Source of the DNA: a virus
DNA: 58,083 nucleotides
Direction: 5' to 3' (one strand)
Virus record (IMG/VR): IMGVR_UViG_3300046355_000105
Coordinates: 1 to 58,083 of that record
Shown here in pieces: positions 17,606 through 25,438 of the stretch. Position 1 is the stretch's first letter; each line of letters starts with the position of its first letter. The notes under the pieces are model-generated. The model was given only the letters and a program-made list of their open reading frames with translations. It had not been told where the DNA came from and searched no databases. A program made the translations under genes and the position numbers.

Positions 17606-18206
17606 ACAACTGCACTCCATGCACATCGACCACAAGTGGGTCGAGCCGCTAAATGAAACCTTTGCTCGTTTCAACATCAACACACCTCGCCAGCAGGCTG
17701 CGTTCATCGCGCAGTGCGGCCATGAGTGCGGCAACTTCCGCATCTTGGAAGAGAACCTGAACTACCGTGCTGAGACTTTGATGAAGCTGTGGCCCAAGCG
17801 CTTCCCCACCATGGAGTTCGCCAAGCAGTTCGAGAAAAACCCGAAGAAAATCGCCAACAGCGTCTACGCTTCCCGCATGGGGAACCGTGATGAAGCGTCG
17901 GGTGACGGCCACCGTTTCCGTGGGCGCGGGTGCATCCAGTTGACTGGGCACAGCTCGTATTACCACGCTGGCCAAGCCCTCGGCGTTGACTTCGTGATGA
18001 ACCCTGACCTCGTGGCCACGCCCAAGTACGCTGTACTGACGGCTGGCTGGTTCTGGAGCATGCACGGCTGCAACGATTTGGCCGAAGCTGGCAACTGGGT
18101 GGGCCTCACCAAACGCATCAACGGTGGCACCATCGGCCTAGATGACCGCGTGAAGCACACAACGCTAGCCCTATCGGTGATTGACACTGGCACAGCACTG
18201 GCCTGA
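17592..18206 (+). CDS. Endolysin, glycoside hydrolase family 19
   Basis: A 204-residue muralytic enzyme. The catalytic Glu45 lies in AQCGHECGNFR, followed by EENLNYRAETL; a second conserved block is GRGCIQLTGHSSYYH, and NGGTIGLDDR lies near the C-terminus. GH19 phage enzymes cut the glycan chain between N-acetyl sugars. No signal peptide, so release depends on a holin. GGGAGG precedes the ATG; it overlaps Rz by 14 bases. Confidence 0.9.
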   Translation: MVNAEQLHSMHIDHKWVEPLNETFARFNINTPRQQAAFIAQCGHECGNFRILEENLNYRAETLMKLWPKRFPTMEFAKQFEKNPKKIANSVYASRMGNRDEASGDGHRFRGRGCIQLTGHSSYYHAGQALGVDFVMNPDLVATPKYAVLTAGWFWSMHGCNDLAEAGNWVGLTKRINGGTIGLDDRVKHTTLALSVIDTGTALA

Positions 18207-18244
18207 AGCTCTACAATTAAGCCAGTAGCTTAAAGGAAGCCCGT

Positions 18245-19864
18245 ATGGCAGTCATTCAACTAAAGTCCTTCGGTGGTATCTCGCCGAAGGTTTCCCCCCG
18301 TCTCTTGGCTGATAATCAGGCGCAGGTGGCGTTGAATTGCGCTGTCTTCTCGGGCACCATCATTCCTCTACCCGGGCTTGGCACGTCTGCTGCCACGCTG
18401 ACCAAAACCGGCACACCCAAGACGATCTATCGGTTCGGCCAAGACATCATCTCAGACGCGAATTACTGGTTCCACTGGACGACCGACGTTGACGTGGCCC
18501 GTAGCCAGATTGCTGGTGACACCTCTGAGTGGACGTTCTACACCGATGGCGTGCTACCCAAGGCCACCTACAACACGCTGGCGCTATCTGGCTCAGATTA
18601 CCCCACGGTGTCACGCCCGCTGGGCTTGCCAGCACCCACTTCTGCTTGCTCGGTGTCCGCCGGTACTGCGCCTGTAGGCTCAACCGCCACGCCTGAGACT
18701 CGCAACTACACCTACACCATGGTGTCTAAAGAATCTGGGTTCGAGTTCGAGTCGGCACCTGCTGCCGCGTCGCTGGATGTCGATGTTGTGCCTGAGCAGC
18801 CTGTGACGGTCGGCTCGTTTGCGTCTGTCCCGTCTGGGTACAACGTCACACACCGCCGCATCTACCGCGCCACCGCAGGCACCTACCTGTTTGTGGCCGA
18901 GATTACTTCTGCGACCTCCAGCTACGTTGACACCAAACTCGCAGAAGACCTAGGCGAAGAACTCCCTAGCCTGACGTGGCTGCAGCCCCCTGCTGAACTC
19001 AAGGGGCTAATCAACTTGCCCGGTGGCATCATGGCTGGCTTTAAGGGTCGTGACGTTTATTTCTGTGACCCGTATCACCCACACGCATGGCCCGCGCAGT
19101 ATCAGCAGTCGCTGGACTACCCTGTCGTTGGCCTTGGCCGCATGGACACAACACTGGCAGTGCTGACTACAGGAAGCCCATACATAATCCAAGGTAGCCA
19201 CCCAGACTCGATGACTGTGGTGAAGTCTGACCTTGAGCAGTCGTGTGTGGCCAAGCGCAGCATCGTCAGCTTCAACGGTGCAGTCATCTACGCCAGCCCA
19301 GACGGCCTCGTGATGTTGTCACCTAGTGGCTCCAAAGTAATCACCGAGCAGTATTTCATCCGCGCACAGTGGCAGGCGCTGTTCAAGCCCGACTCGATTC
19401 ATGCGTATCAGCATGACCTCAAGTACATCGGCTTCTACGACAACGGCGTAACCCAAGGTGGCTTCATCTACGACACAACTTCTGGTGTGTTCACGTTGCA
19501 CGACATCTACGCGACCGCTGGGTACAACGACTTGCAAAACGACAAGCTGTTCGTCACCTCTGCAGACAAGACTGTGAAGCCTTGGCTCGAAGGCACAGCT
19601 AAATCGTTCACGTGGAAGTCGAAGAAATTCACGTTCCCTAAACCACTGAGCATGGCGTGCGCACAGCTGGAGGCCGAGGCGTACCCAGTGACGGTCAAGT
19701 TCTACGTTGACGGCACCCTCGCGTACACGCACACCGCTGCTGACCGCTCACCCTTCCGCCTCGCCGCCGTGACTGGCCGTGACTGGGAAGTGCAGGTCGA
19801 AGGTAACACTGAGGTGTTTGGTTTCGCCATGGCGCAGAACATGATGGAGTTGAGCGATGTCTAA
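18245..19864 (+). CDS. Tail hub/stabilisation protein (P22 gp10-like, inferred)
   Basis: A 539-residue beta-rich protein. The N-terminus GGISPKVSPRLLADNQAQVALNCAV is typical of the family of phage tail proteins that seal the connector (related in pattern to P22 gp10 and T7 gp12). The middle contains repeated blade-like motifs (GRDVYFCDPYHPHAW, TGSPYIIQGSHPD). It overlaps the next gene by eight bases. The family assignment is by pattern only. Confidence 0.6.
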   Translation: MAVIQLKSFGGISPKVSPRLLADNQAQVALNCAVFSGTIIPLPGLGTSAATLTKTGTPKTIYRFGQDIISDANYWFHWTTDVDVARSQIAGDTSEWTFYTDGVLPKATYNTLALSGSDYPTVSRPLGLPAPTSACSVSAGTAPVGSTATPETRNYTYTMVSKESGFEFESAPAAASLDVDVVPEQPVTVGSFASVPSGYNVTHRRIYRATAGTYLFVAEITSATSSYVDTKLAEDLGEELPSLTWLQPPAELKGLINLPGGIMAGFKGRDVYFCDPYHPHAWPAQYQQSLDYPVVGLGRMDTTLAVLTTGSPYIIQGSHPDSMTVVKSDLEQSCVAKRSIVSFNGAVIYASPDGLVMLSPSGSKVITEQYFIRAQWQALFKPDSIHAYQHDLKYIGFYDNGVTQGGFIYDTTSGVFTLHDIYATAGYNDLQNDKLFVTSADKTVKPWLEGTAKSFTWKSKKFTFPKPLSMACAQLEAEAYPVTVKFYVDGTLAYTHTAADRSPFRLAAVTGRDWEVQVEGNTEVFGFAMAQNMMELSDV

Positions 19865-20963
19865 GCGGCTACCCTCGATTACGTCTGACATTCCACGTGA
19901 CTTGCGCACGTTCATCGACCGTCTGCGGGAGATGGTGTCTAGCAACGGCAATGACCGATTGTTGAGTGTCAAAGAGCTAAAAGACGCGAACGTAATCGGA
20001 GTTGACGGCAACGGTAATGTGGTGTCAGTCGCTGCCGAAACGGTGGTGTTTAGCACGCCCCCGCCACCTACAGGTGTCGCTGCTTCACCGGCCATTCGCA
20101 ATGTGATAGTAACGTGGGACTTACCTGAGTACCCAAACCACGCCTACGCTGAAGTGTGGGGCGCGAGCACGAACGACATCGGTGCAGCTGTGTTGCTTGG
20201 CCAAACACCCGGCGCTGTTTACACTGACGCGTTGGGCCCATCGGCTACACGGTACTACTGGGTGCGGTTCGTGAACACGCAGTTCACAACGGGCGCGTAC
20301 AACTCTACGTTTGGTACTTCGGCAACGACTGGCCCAGACCTCGCGTACACGATGGATTTGTTGGCTGCTGCTTATGGCGACACGAGCGAAGCTCCGTTCT
20401 TTCAGCTCAACAGCCCCCTTGTAATCGGTGGCGTCACCATCCCTGCTGGCACCTACATGAAGGCGGGCTTCATCTACGACGGTGTCATCACCAACGCCAA
20501 GATCGCCAACGCTGCCATTGACAACGCCAAGATCGCGAGTCTGAGTGCAGACAAGTTGACTGCTGGCACCATAGCGGCCGACCGACTGACTTCCACAGTC
20601 ATCAATGCCAAGGTGACAAACATCGACACCGCTGTGATTCAGAGCGGTTTCATCAACGCTGCCCGCATCAACTCGGCCTCTATTGCCAACGCAGAAATAG
20701 CAGCTGCGAAGATTACGACAGGAACGATTGATAGCGCTCGTATTGGCGACTTAGACGCTTCCAAGATTACGACGGGCACTATGAGTGCAGACCGCATCGA
20801 CGCAGCTACTTTGTCAGCAATCACCGCTGACCTAGGGACAATCACCGCTGGCACGATGACATTTTCGGTTGATGCAAACAACTACCTAAAGATCGACGGC
20901 CCTAACCAGCGCATCGACGTGTATAGCGGCGGTGTCTTACGTGTCCGACTAGGAAAACTGTAA
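19857..20963 (+). CDS. Tail-tip protein with fibronectin-like domain and coiled repeats
   Basis: A 368-residue protein. An N-terminal helix is followed by a fibronectin type III-like domain (about 60-155: PPPTGVAASPAIRNVIVTW), then a region resembling the C-terminal part of host-specificity proteins (PLVIGGVTIPAGTYMKAGFI), and repeats of NAKIANAAIDNAKI / ITTGTIDSARI / ITAGTMTF type that form a trimeric beta-helix or coil. Probably at the distal tail tip. Confidence 0.65.
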   Translation: MSKRLPSITSDIPRDLRTFIDRLREMVSSNGNDRLLSVKELKDANVIGVDGNGNVVSVAAETVVFSTPPPPTGVAASPAIRNVIVTWDLPEYPNHAYAEVWGASTNDIGAAVLLGQTPGAVYTDALGPSATRYYWVRFVNTQFTTGAYNSTFGTSATTGPDLAYTMDLLAAAYGDTSEAPFFQLNSPLVIGGVTIPAGTYMKAGFIYDGVITNAKIANAAIDNAKIASLSADKLTAGTIAADRLTSTVINAKVTNIDTAVIQSGFINAARINSASIANAEIAAAKITTGTIDSARIGDLDASKITTGTMSADRIDAATLSAITADLGTITAGTMTFSVDANNYLKIDGPNQRIDVYSGGVLRVRLGKL

Positions 20964-21262
20964 TGGCTTTAGGTCTACAGATTTACAACGCTAGCAATGA
21001 GAGAATCCTCTCAATTACGGACTCACTAACCAAGTTCGTCGGTGTTATATCGTTCGGGGAAAATTCCAACAACGGCTCTCAGGTGTTTGCTGCCCTTGCA
21101 GGTGGGCGGCCGTTTGCTACCGTGTTCAGAACTTCGACAAGCGCTGCTACTTGGATTACCCCGCTCGTAACTTTTTCGGGCACGACCGTTTCTTGGACTT
21201 TTCCTACATACTTCAATGCTTCTAACCGAGCGGCTTGTCAAATTGTTGTGGGGACTTACTAA
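20963..21262 (+). CDS. Small tail-tip protein (paralogue A)
   Basis: A 99-residue protein starting MALGLQIYNASNERIL, in the same pattern as its neighbour's MAFGFEVKNATGDVIV. It may belong to the phage tail family DUF6453. The start overlaps the stop of the preceding gene. Likely a small receptor-binding or tail-tip component. Confidence 0.6.
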   Translation: MALGLQIYNASNERILSITDSLTKFVGVISFGENSNNGSQVFAALAGGRPFATVFRTSTSAATWITPLVTFSGTTVSWTFPTYFNASNRAACQIVVGTY

Positions 21263-21961
21263 ATGGCTTTTGGATTTGAAGTAAAGAACGCTACTGGCGA
21301 TGTCATCGTTAATGAGTCATACCAGAACTTGTCCCTGCAGCTAAAACAGGACTTCAACGTCGCTGCTGGCGGGACGTTTTCAGTGTCTAAGTCTGGCTGC
21401 GTGTCTCCTATGATGTGCGTCAACTCGACGAACTATGTTGGTTTTTATGGTGCGTCCGTGTCTGGGTCTTCCTACACATGGAACTTAAAAGCTACTAATG
21501 CTGCTTCTGGTTCGGTTTACATCTTTGACAAGCCCCACCCAACGCACACTTCCACCTTTGGGATGAAGCTGATGTCGGTTGACGGGACTACTGAGATTTT
21601 TAACTCCGACAACAAATACTTGCGAGTCGCTGGTATTCTCGACGTACCATGGACAGGCTCTTCTGATTTGGGCAATACGGGCACATATAACGTCTCTGGC
21701 GCTGACGCGTCTAACACAAGTTTGGATTCAGCCAAGTACGCAGTCTGCATGTCAATGCCGAGATGCAAAACGACCCGTGTGAACAATAACGAGTTCGACC
21801 GCGTGTTTGACGGCGTAAAGACTACTGCTACAGGTGTGTATGTTTCTCAAGCCATAGCTATTAGGTTCTTGGCTGGCGGCGGTGGGGCACACCCCGGTAT
21901 TTTCGCTGGCTCGGGTAGTGGCACAGTTCCTGCGCTGATCGTAAACGTCGAGGGTTTCTGA
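21263..21961 (+). CDS. Tail-tip protein (paralogue B)
   Basis: A 232-residue beta-rich protein. Its first 20 residues match the pattern of paralogue A upstream (MA-x-G-x2-x-NA), pointing to a duplication, but it continues much longer. Composition is Ser/Thr/Gly-rich with cysteines at about 49 and 57 and a Gly-rich C-terminus. Probably binds at the tail tip. Confidence 0.6.
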   Translation: MAFGFEVKNATGDVIVNESYQNLSLQLKQDFNVAAGGTFSVSKSGCVSPMMCVNSTNYVGFYGASVSGSSYTWNLKATNAASGSVYIFDKPHPTHTSTFGMKLMSVDGTTEIFNSDNKYLRVAGILDVPWTGSSDLGNTGTYNVSGADASNTSLDSAKYAVCMSMPRCKTTRVNNNEFDRVFDGVKTTATGVYVSQAIAIRFLAGGGGAHPGIFAGSGSGTVPALIVNVEGF

Positions 21962-21975
21962 CCCATAATCACCAC

Positions 21976-22392
21976 ATGGACACACTCGTACTTGACCAAA
22001 AAGAAGCTATCGGCGCGTGGGTCGCCGATCAAGTAGGCCAGACCTGTGATTGGGGCAGCTTCTACGCCCTTGGCATCATGCGCGACGGAGAGATCATTGC
22101 CGGTGTGGTGTTCAACAACTACAACAGGGCCAACGCCACAGCCCACATTGCCATAGCCCGCCAGACTCGGATGGTTCACAAGATGATTGAGGCGTCGTTT
22201 GACTACGCGTTTAACTTCTGCAAACTCAAAAGATTAACTGGCATGGTTCCATCAAATGAGCCTAAAATACTGGCATTTGACAAACATATCGGCTTTGAAG
22301 AAGAGTTCGTTATGAAAGACGGCGCACCCGGCGCTGACATGCACGTTTTGGTTATGTGGCCCGACAAGTGTCGATGGCTACGCAAGGAGTAA
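21976..22392 (+). CDS. GNAT-family acetyltransferase
   Basis: A 138-residue protein with the GNAT layout: ALGIMRDGEIIAGVVFNNY (strands 2-4), then AHIAIARQTRMVHKMIEASFDYAF with an acetyl-CoA-binding helix, and RLTGMVPSNEPKILAFDKHIGFEEEFVMKD (final strands and helix). It is set in the virion gene cluster. GNAT genes of this type recur in phage tail regions, perhaps modifying a virion or host protein. No strong Shine-Dalgarno is seen. Confidence 0.8.
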   Translation: MDTLVLDQKEAIGAWVADQVGQTCDWGSFYALGIMRDGEIIAGVVFNNYNRANATAHIAIARQTRMVHKMIEASFDYAFNFCKLKRLTGMVPSNEPKILAFDKHIGFEEEFVMKDGAPGADMHVLVMWPDKCRWLRKE

Positions 22393-22395
22393 TTC

Positions 22396-23184
22396 ATGGG
22401 CGGAAAATCAGCACCAGCACCAGACTATAGCCAGATGGCCGCTGCCAACCAATATGCTGCTCAGGTGTCTGAGCGCCTAGGCAATCGACAAATGGATATG
22501 GCGCAGCAGCAGTACAACGAGATGAAGCCCCTAGCGGAGCGTATCGCTGCCCAACAGATGGCTGCGCAAGAGCAGCAGATGGCGCAAGCGCAAGACTACT
22601 ACGACTACCAGAAGGGCACGTTCCGCCCTGTGGAGCAAGGTCTAGTGCGTGACGCTGAAAATTTCAGCACCGCTGGGTATCGTGAACAACTTGCCCGTGA
22701 CGCTGCTGCTGCCTCTGCGCAAGCGTTTGGCCAAACACAAGCCATGGCTTCCCGCGCAGCCGCCGCACGCGGCATCAACATGAACTCTGGTGCTGGCCTC
22801 GCCATGCAGAATCAGAACATGCTCGGCTTGTCCGCACAACGCGCTCAAGCAATGACAGGCGCACGCACTCAGGCTGAACAAACTGGCTGGGCCCGCCGCA
22901 TGGACGTTACCGGCCTCGGCCGCAACCTTGCTGGCGCTTCTACTGCTGCTTACCAAGGTGCTACTGGCGCTGGCACATCTGGCTTGAACACATCTATGGC
23001 ACCGGGCAACGCTCTCGCGCAGCAGTATGGCCAAGGTGTTGGAACCATGATGACTGGTGCTCAACTCGGCGTACAGGGTGCTGGTACTGCGCTCAACGCG
23101 CAAGTCAGCCAGTCCAACGCTGCTATGAACGCACAGGGCCAGATGTACGGCGCAGTTCTCGGCGCAGGCGCTGTCGCTGTATGA
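22396..23184 (+). CDS. Internal virion protein (A), helical
   Basis: A 262-residue protein rich in Ala, Gln, Gly and Met. An extended helical region (about 10-170: QYAAQVSERLGNRQMDMAQQ, AAASAQAFGQTQAMA) is followed by a Gly/Ala-rich C-terminus. This composition is common to proteins ejected with DNA in short-tailed phages. AAGGAG precedes the ATG and its stop overlaps the PAPS reductase start (ATGA). Confidence 0.65.
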   Translation: MGGKSAPAPDYSQMAAANQYAAQVSERLGNRQMDMAQQQYNEMKPLAERIAAQQMAAQEQQMAQAQDYYDYQKGTFRPVEQGLVRDAENFSTAGYREQLARDAAAASAQAFGQTQAMASRAAAARGINMNSGAGLAMQNQNMLGLSAQRAQAMTGARTQAEQTGWARRMDVTGLGRNLAGASTAAYQGATGAGTSGLNTSMAPGNALAQQYGQGVGTMMTGAQLGVQGAGTALNAQVSQSNAAMNAQGQMYGAVLGAGAVAV

Positions 23185-23900
23185 CGCAGCTAGACGACTT
23201 CAAAAAAGTCGCTCTTCAGTTCTCCGGCGGTAAAGATTCACTCGCGTGCCTTTACCTGCTGCGTGACCGCCTGCCTGAGATTACCGTCTACTGGCTCAAC
23301 ACTGGTGACGGATGCCCTGAGACCGTAGCCCTCGTGCAGCAGGTGCGCACTATGGTGCCCAACTTTGTTGAGATTACGACCGACGTGAAAGCGTGGCGCG
23401 AAAAGCACGGCCACCCGTCAGACCTAGTCCCAGCAAACTCGCACTACATCGGCAGCTACTACGGCCTCGATGGCCCAAGGCTGACCAATCGCTTTGACTG
23501 TTGCGCTGAGAACCTCATGCGCCCACTGCACGAGAAGATGATTGCTGACGGTGTGGACTGCGTGATTCGCGGCACGAAGAAATGTGACACAGGCACTGTG
23601 CCCGCCGAAGGCGACACTGGGCCATACCATGTGATTCTGCCCATCAAGGACTGGTCACACCAAGACGTATTTGATTTCCTCGCATCCGTAGACGCGCCAT
23701 ATAACCCGCTGTATGATTTCTACAAAGGCATCAGCGCTCCCGAGTGTTTTGGGTGTACCGCGTGGTGGGAAGACGGCAAGAGCGCGTATTTCAAGGCGTT
23801 GCACCCCGAGAAGCTGGGTGAATACCGTGCGAGTTTGGAAGAAATTAAGGCCGCGCTGCAGACGCATCTCGCGGACTTGGAATATGAATTAAGGAGCTGA
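23181..23900 (+). CDS. PAPS reductase-like adenine nucleotide alpha hydrolase
   Basis: A 239-residue protein. SGGKDS (residues 15-20) is the PP-loop that binds ATP or PAPS phosphates; the rest follows the PAPS-reductase fold with VYWLNTGDGCPETVA and RFDCCAENL. Cysteine pairs at CC and ECFGC could carry a redox or metal site. Family members reduce PAPS to sulphite, or handle sulphur in tRNA or DNA modification. Placed between two internal virion genes, unlike a normal metabolic location. Confidence 0.85.
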   Translation: MTQLDDFKKVALQFSGGKDSLACLYLLRDRLPEITVYWLNTGDGCPETVALVQQVRTMVPNFVEITTDVKAWREKHGHPSDLVPANSHYIGSYYGLDGPRLTNRFDCCAENLMRPLHEKMIADGVDCVIRGTKKCDTGTVPAEGDTGPYHVILPIKDWSHQDVFDFLASVDAPYNPLYDFYKGISAPECFGCTAWWEDGKSAYFKALHPEKLGEYRASLEEIKAALQTHLADLEYELRS

Positions 23901-23902
23901 TT

Positions 23903-25426
23903 ATGGGCTGGGCAGAAGGTTTAAACGCAGGTATCAACCTCGGCAATGTCATCAAGCAAGGCATGCTGCAGCAGGACTTGGCTGACGAAGCCAAAAAGTA
24001 TCGTGTGACTGAAGGTGCCTATGGCCCTGAGTTGCAACAGAACATCGAGCAGGTGCGTGCTTTGCAGGCTCAAAACCCTGAGCAAGCCGCGCAGTACGAG
24101 CCAGCAATCGCTGAACTCACACGCCGCCAAGGCTTGACTGCCCCTGACTACTCTTCAAGCAGCGGTGCTCAGAACTTTGGCACCATGCAAGAAGCCCAAC
24201 GCGCAGTAAACACGCAGCGCACAGCTGGCCTAGCCGATGTGTATCGTGGCTATGGCATGGAAGACAAGGCTAGCGAACTGCAATCGCGTGCTATGCAACA
24301 AGAGCTCACTGGTCTGCAGCTGCGCAAAGCTAACCGTGAAGACGACGCTGAGACCCGCTACGCTGGCTTCGGCGAGTTCGCCGCACAGAACCCAGACATG
24401 ACAGCTGCGCAGCTCAAAGAGGCAGCGCAAAAGCAGTTCAAGTTCACGCCTGAGCAGTGGGAAAAGGCTGTTACCACACGCCTTAATATTGACAAGGCCG
24501 ACCTCGACATGTTCAAGACTGGCATTGCTAAGAAGATGCAGGGCAAGAACTTGGCGCAGCTCGGCTCGCTCTACAACACAGACCCAGACTTTGACGACAA
24601 AACCGACTTGGCCATCGTGCCCGGCAAGGGCGGCGCAGTCACGCTCAACTTCGTTGACAAAGCCTCTAAACGCGTTACTGGCTCTCAGACCTTCAACAAC
24701 GAAGCCCTAGCTGTGGAGTATTTGCACACGCAAGCTAAACAACCTGAAGTCATGGGCACTTGGTTGCTCGGCATGCAGACCAAAGAACAGCAAATCGCTG
24801 CCTCGAAAGCCTCCGTCGGCGCAAGCGGCGCTGCGGCTGCTTTGTCCAATGAGCGCCTCGCAGGGCTTAAAGGCGAACGCGAGAACCGTAGTAAGGCTGG
24901 CGACATCGCTGCTGAATACGAAGGCTTGAGTGACATTGAGAAAGCTGGCCCCAAAGGGCTTGGCTTGGTTCGTCAGTTCAACATGGCAAACGCCAAAGCT
25001 GGTGGTCAAATCGCCCTCGGCGCTCAACCACGTGCTGGCCAGACCATGACTGACGTTGAGAAAGAAAACCTCCGCGCGTACCGTGACTGGGAGAAAGACG
25101 ACCGCAATGCACGTCTGCCACAGGCTGAGAAGGACAAGAAGGCCACCAGCATGGGTGTGTATAACTTCGTGAACCCATCGGCGAACGCGGTGCAGTCTGG
25201 TCTAGGTAGTAACCCGTACGCCAACACAGGTGGCAAAGCAGACCAAGGTAGCGGTAAGCAGCAAGGCATCCAAACGGCTGCACCTAAGCTAACTTCTATG
25301 AATACTCGCCTGTTGGGACGCGCTGGAAACATGGGCTATAACGTAGAATTGCCTGATGGCACAACTCGCGTTATGGAAAAGGACGAGCTTGAGGATTTAG
25401 GCTACCGATTCCCCGCCCCACGCTAA
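23903..25426 (+). CDS. Internal virion protein (B)
   Basis: A 507-residue protein, mostly helical and Ala/Gln/Lys-rich, with long coiled stretches (ELQQNIEQVRALQAQNPEQAA; ELQSRAMQQELTGLQLRKA) and a glycine-rich region near 430-460. No enzymatic motif is seen. Placed between internal virion protein A and the giant protein; likely in the ejection machinery that spans the cell envelope. Confidence 0.65.
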   Translation: MGWAEGLNAGINLGNVIKQGMLQQDLADEAKKYRVTEGAYGPELQQNIEQVRALQAQNPEQAAQYEPAIAELTRRQGLTAPDYSSSSGAQNFGTMQEAQRAVNTQRTAGLADVYRGYGMEDKASELQSRAMQQELTGLQLRKANREDDAETRYAGFGEFAAQNPDMTAAQLKEAAQKQFKFTPEQWEKAVTTRLNIDKADLDMFKTGIAKKMQGKNLAQLGSLYNTDPDFDDKTDLAIVPGKGGAVTLNFVDKASKRVTGSQTFNNEALAVEYLHTQAKQPEVMGTWLLGMQTKEQQIAASKASVGASGAAAALSNERLAGLKGERENRSKAGDIAAEYEGLSDIEKAGPKGLGLVRQFNMANAKAGGQIALGAQPRAGQTMTDVEKENLRAYRDWEKDDRNARLPQAEKDKKATSMGVYNFVNPSANAVQSGLGSNPYANTGGKADQGSGKQQGIQTAAPKLTSMNTRLLGRAGNMGYNVELPDGTTRVMEKDELEDLGYRFPAPR

Positions 25427-25438
25427 TACGGAGCAGCA

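Noticed and set aside
18212-18217. TACAAT as a -10 box before the tail hub gene
   Set aside because: The only TTGACA (18181-18186) is 25 bases away, too far; no other -35 seen.
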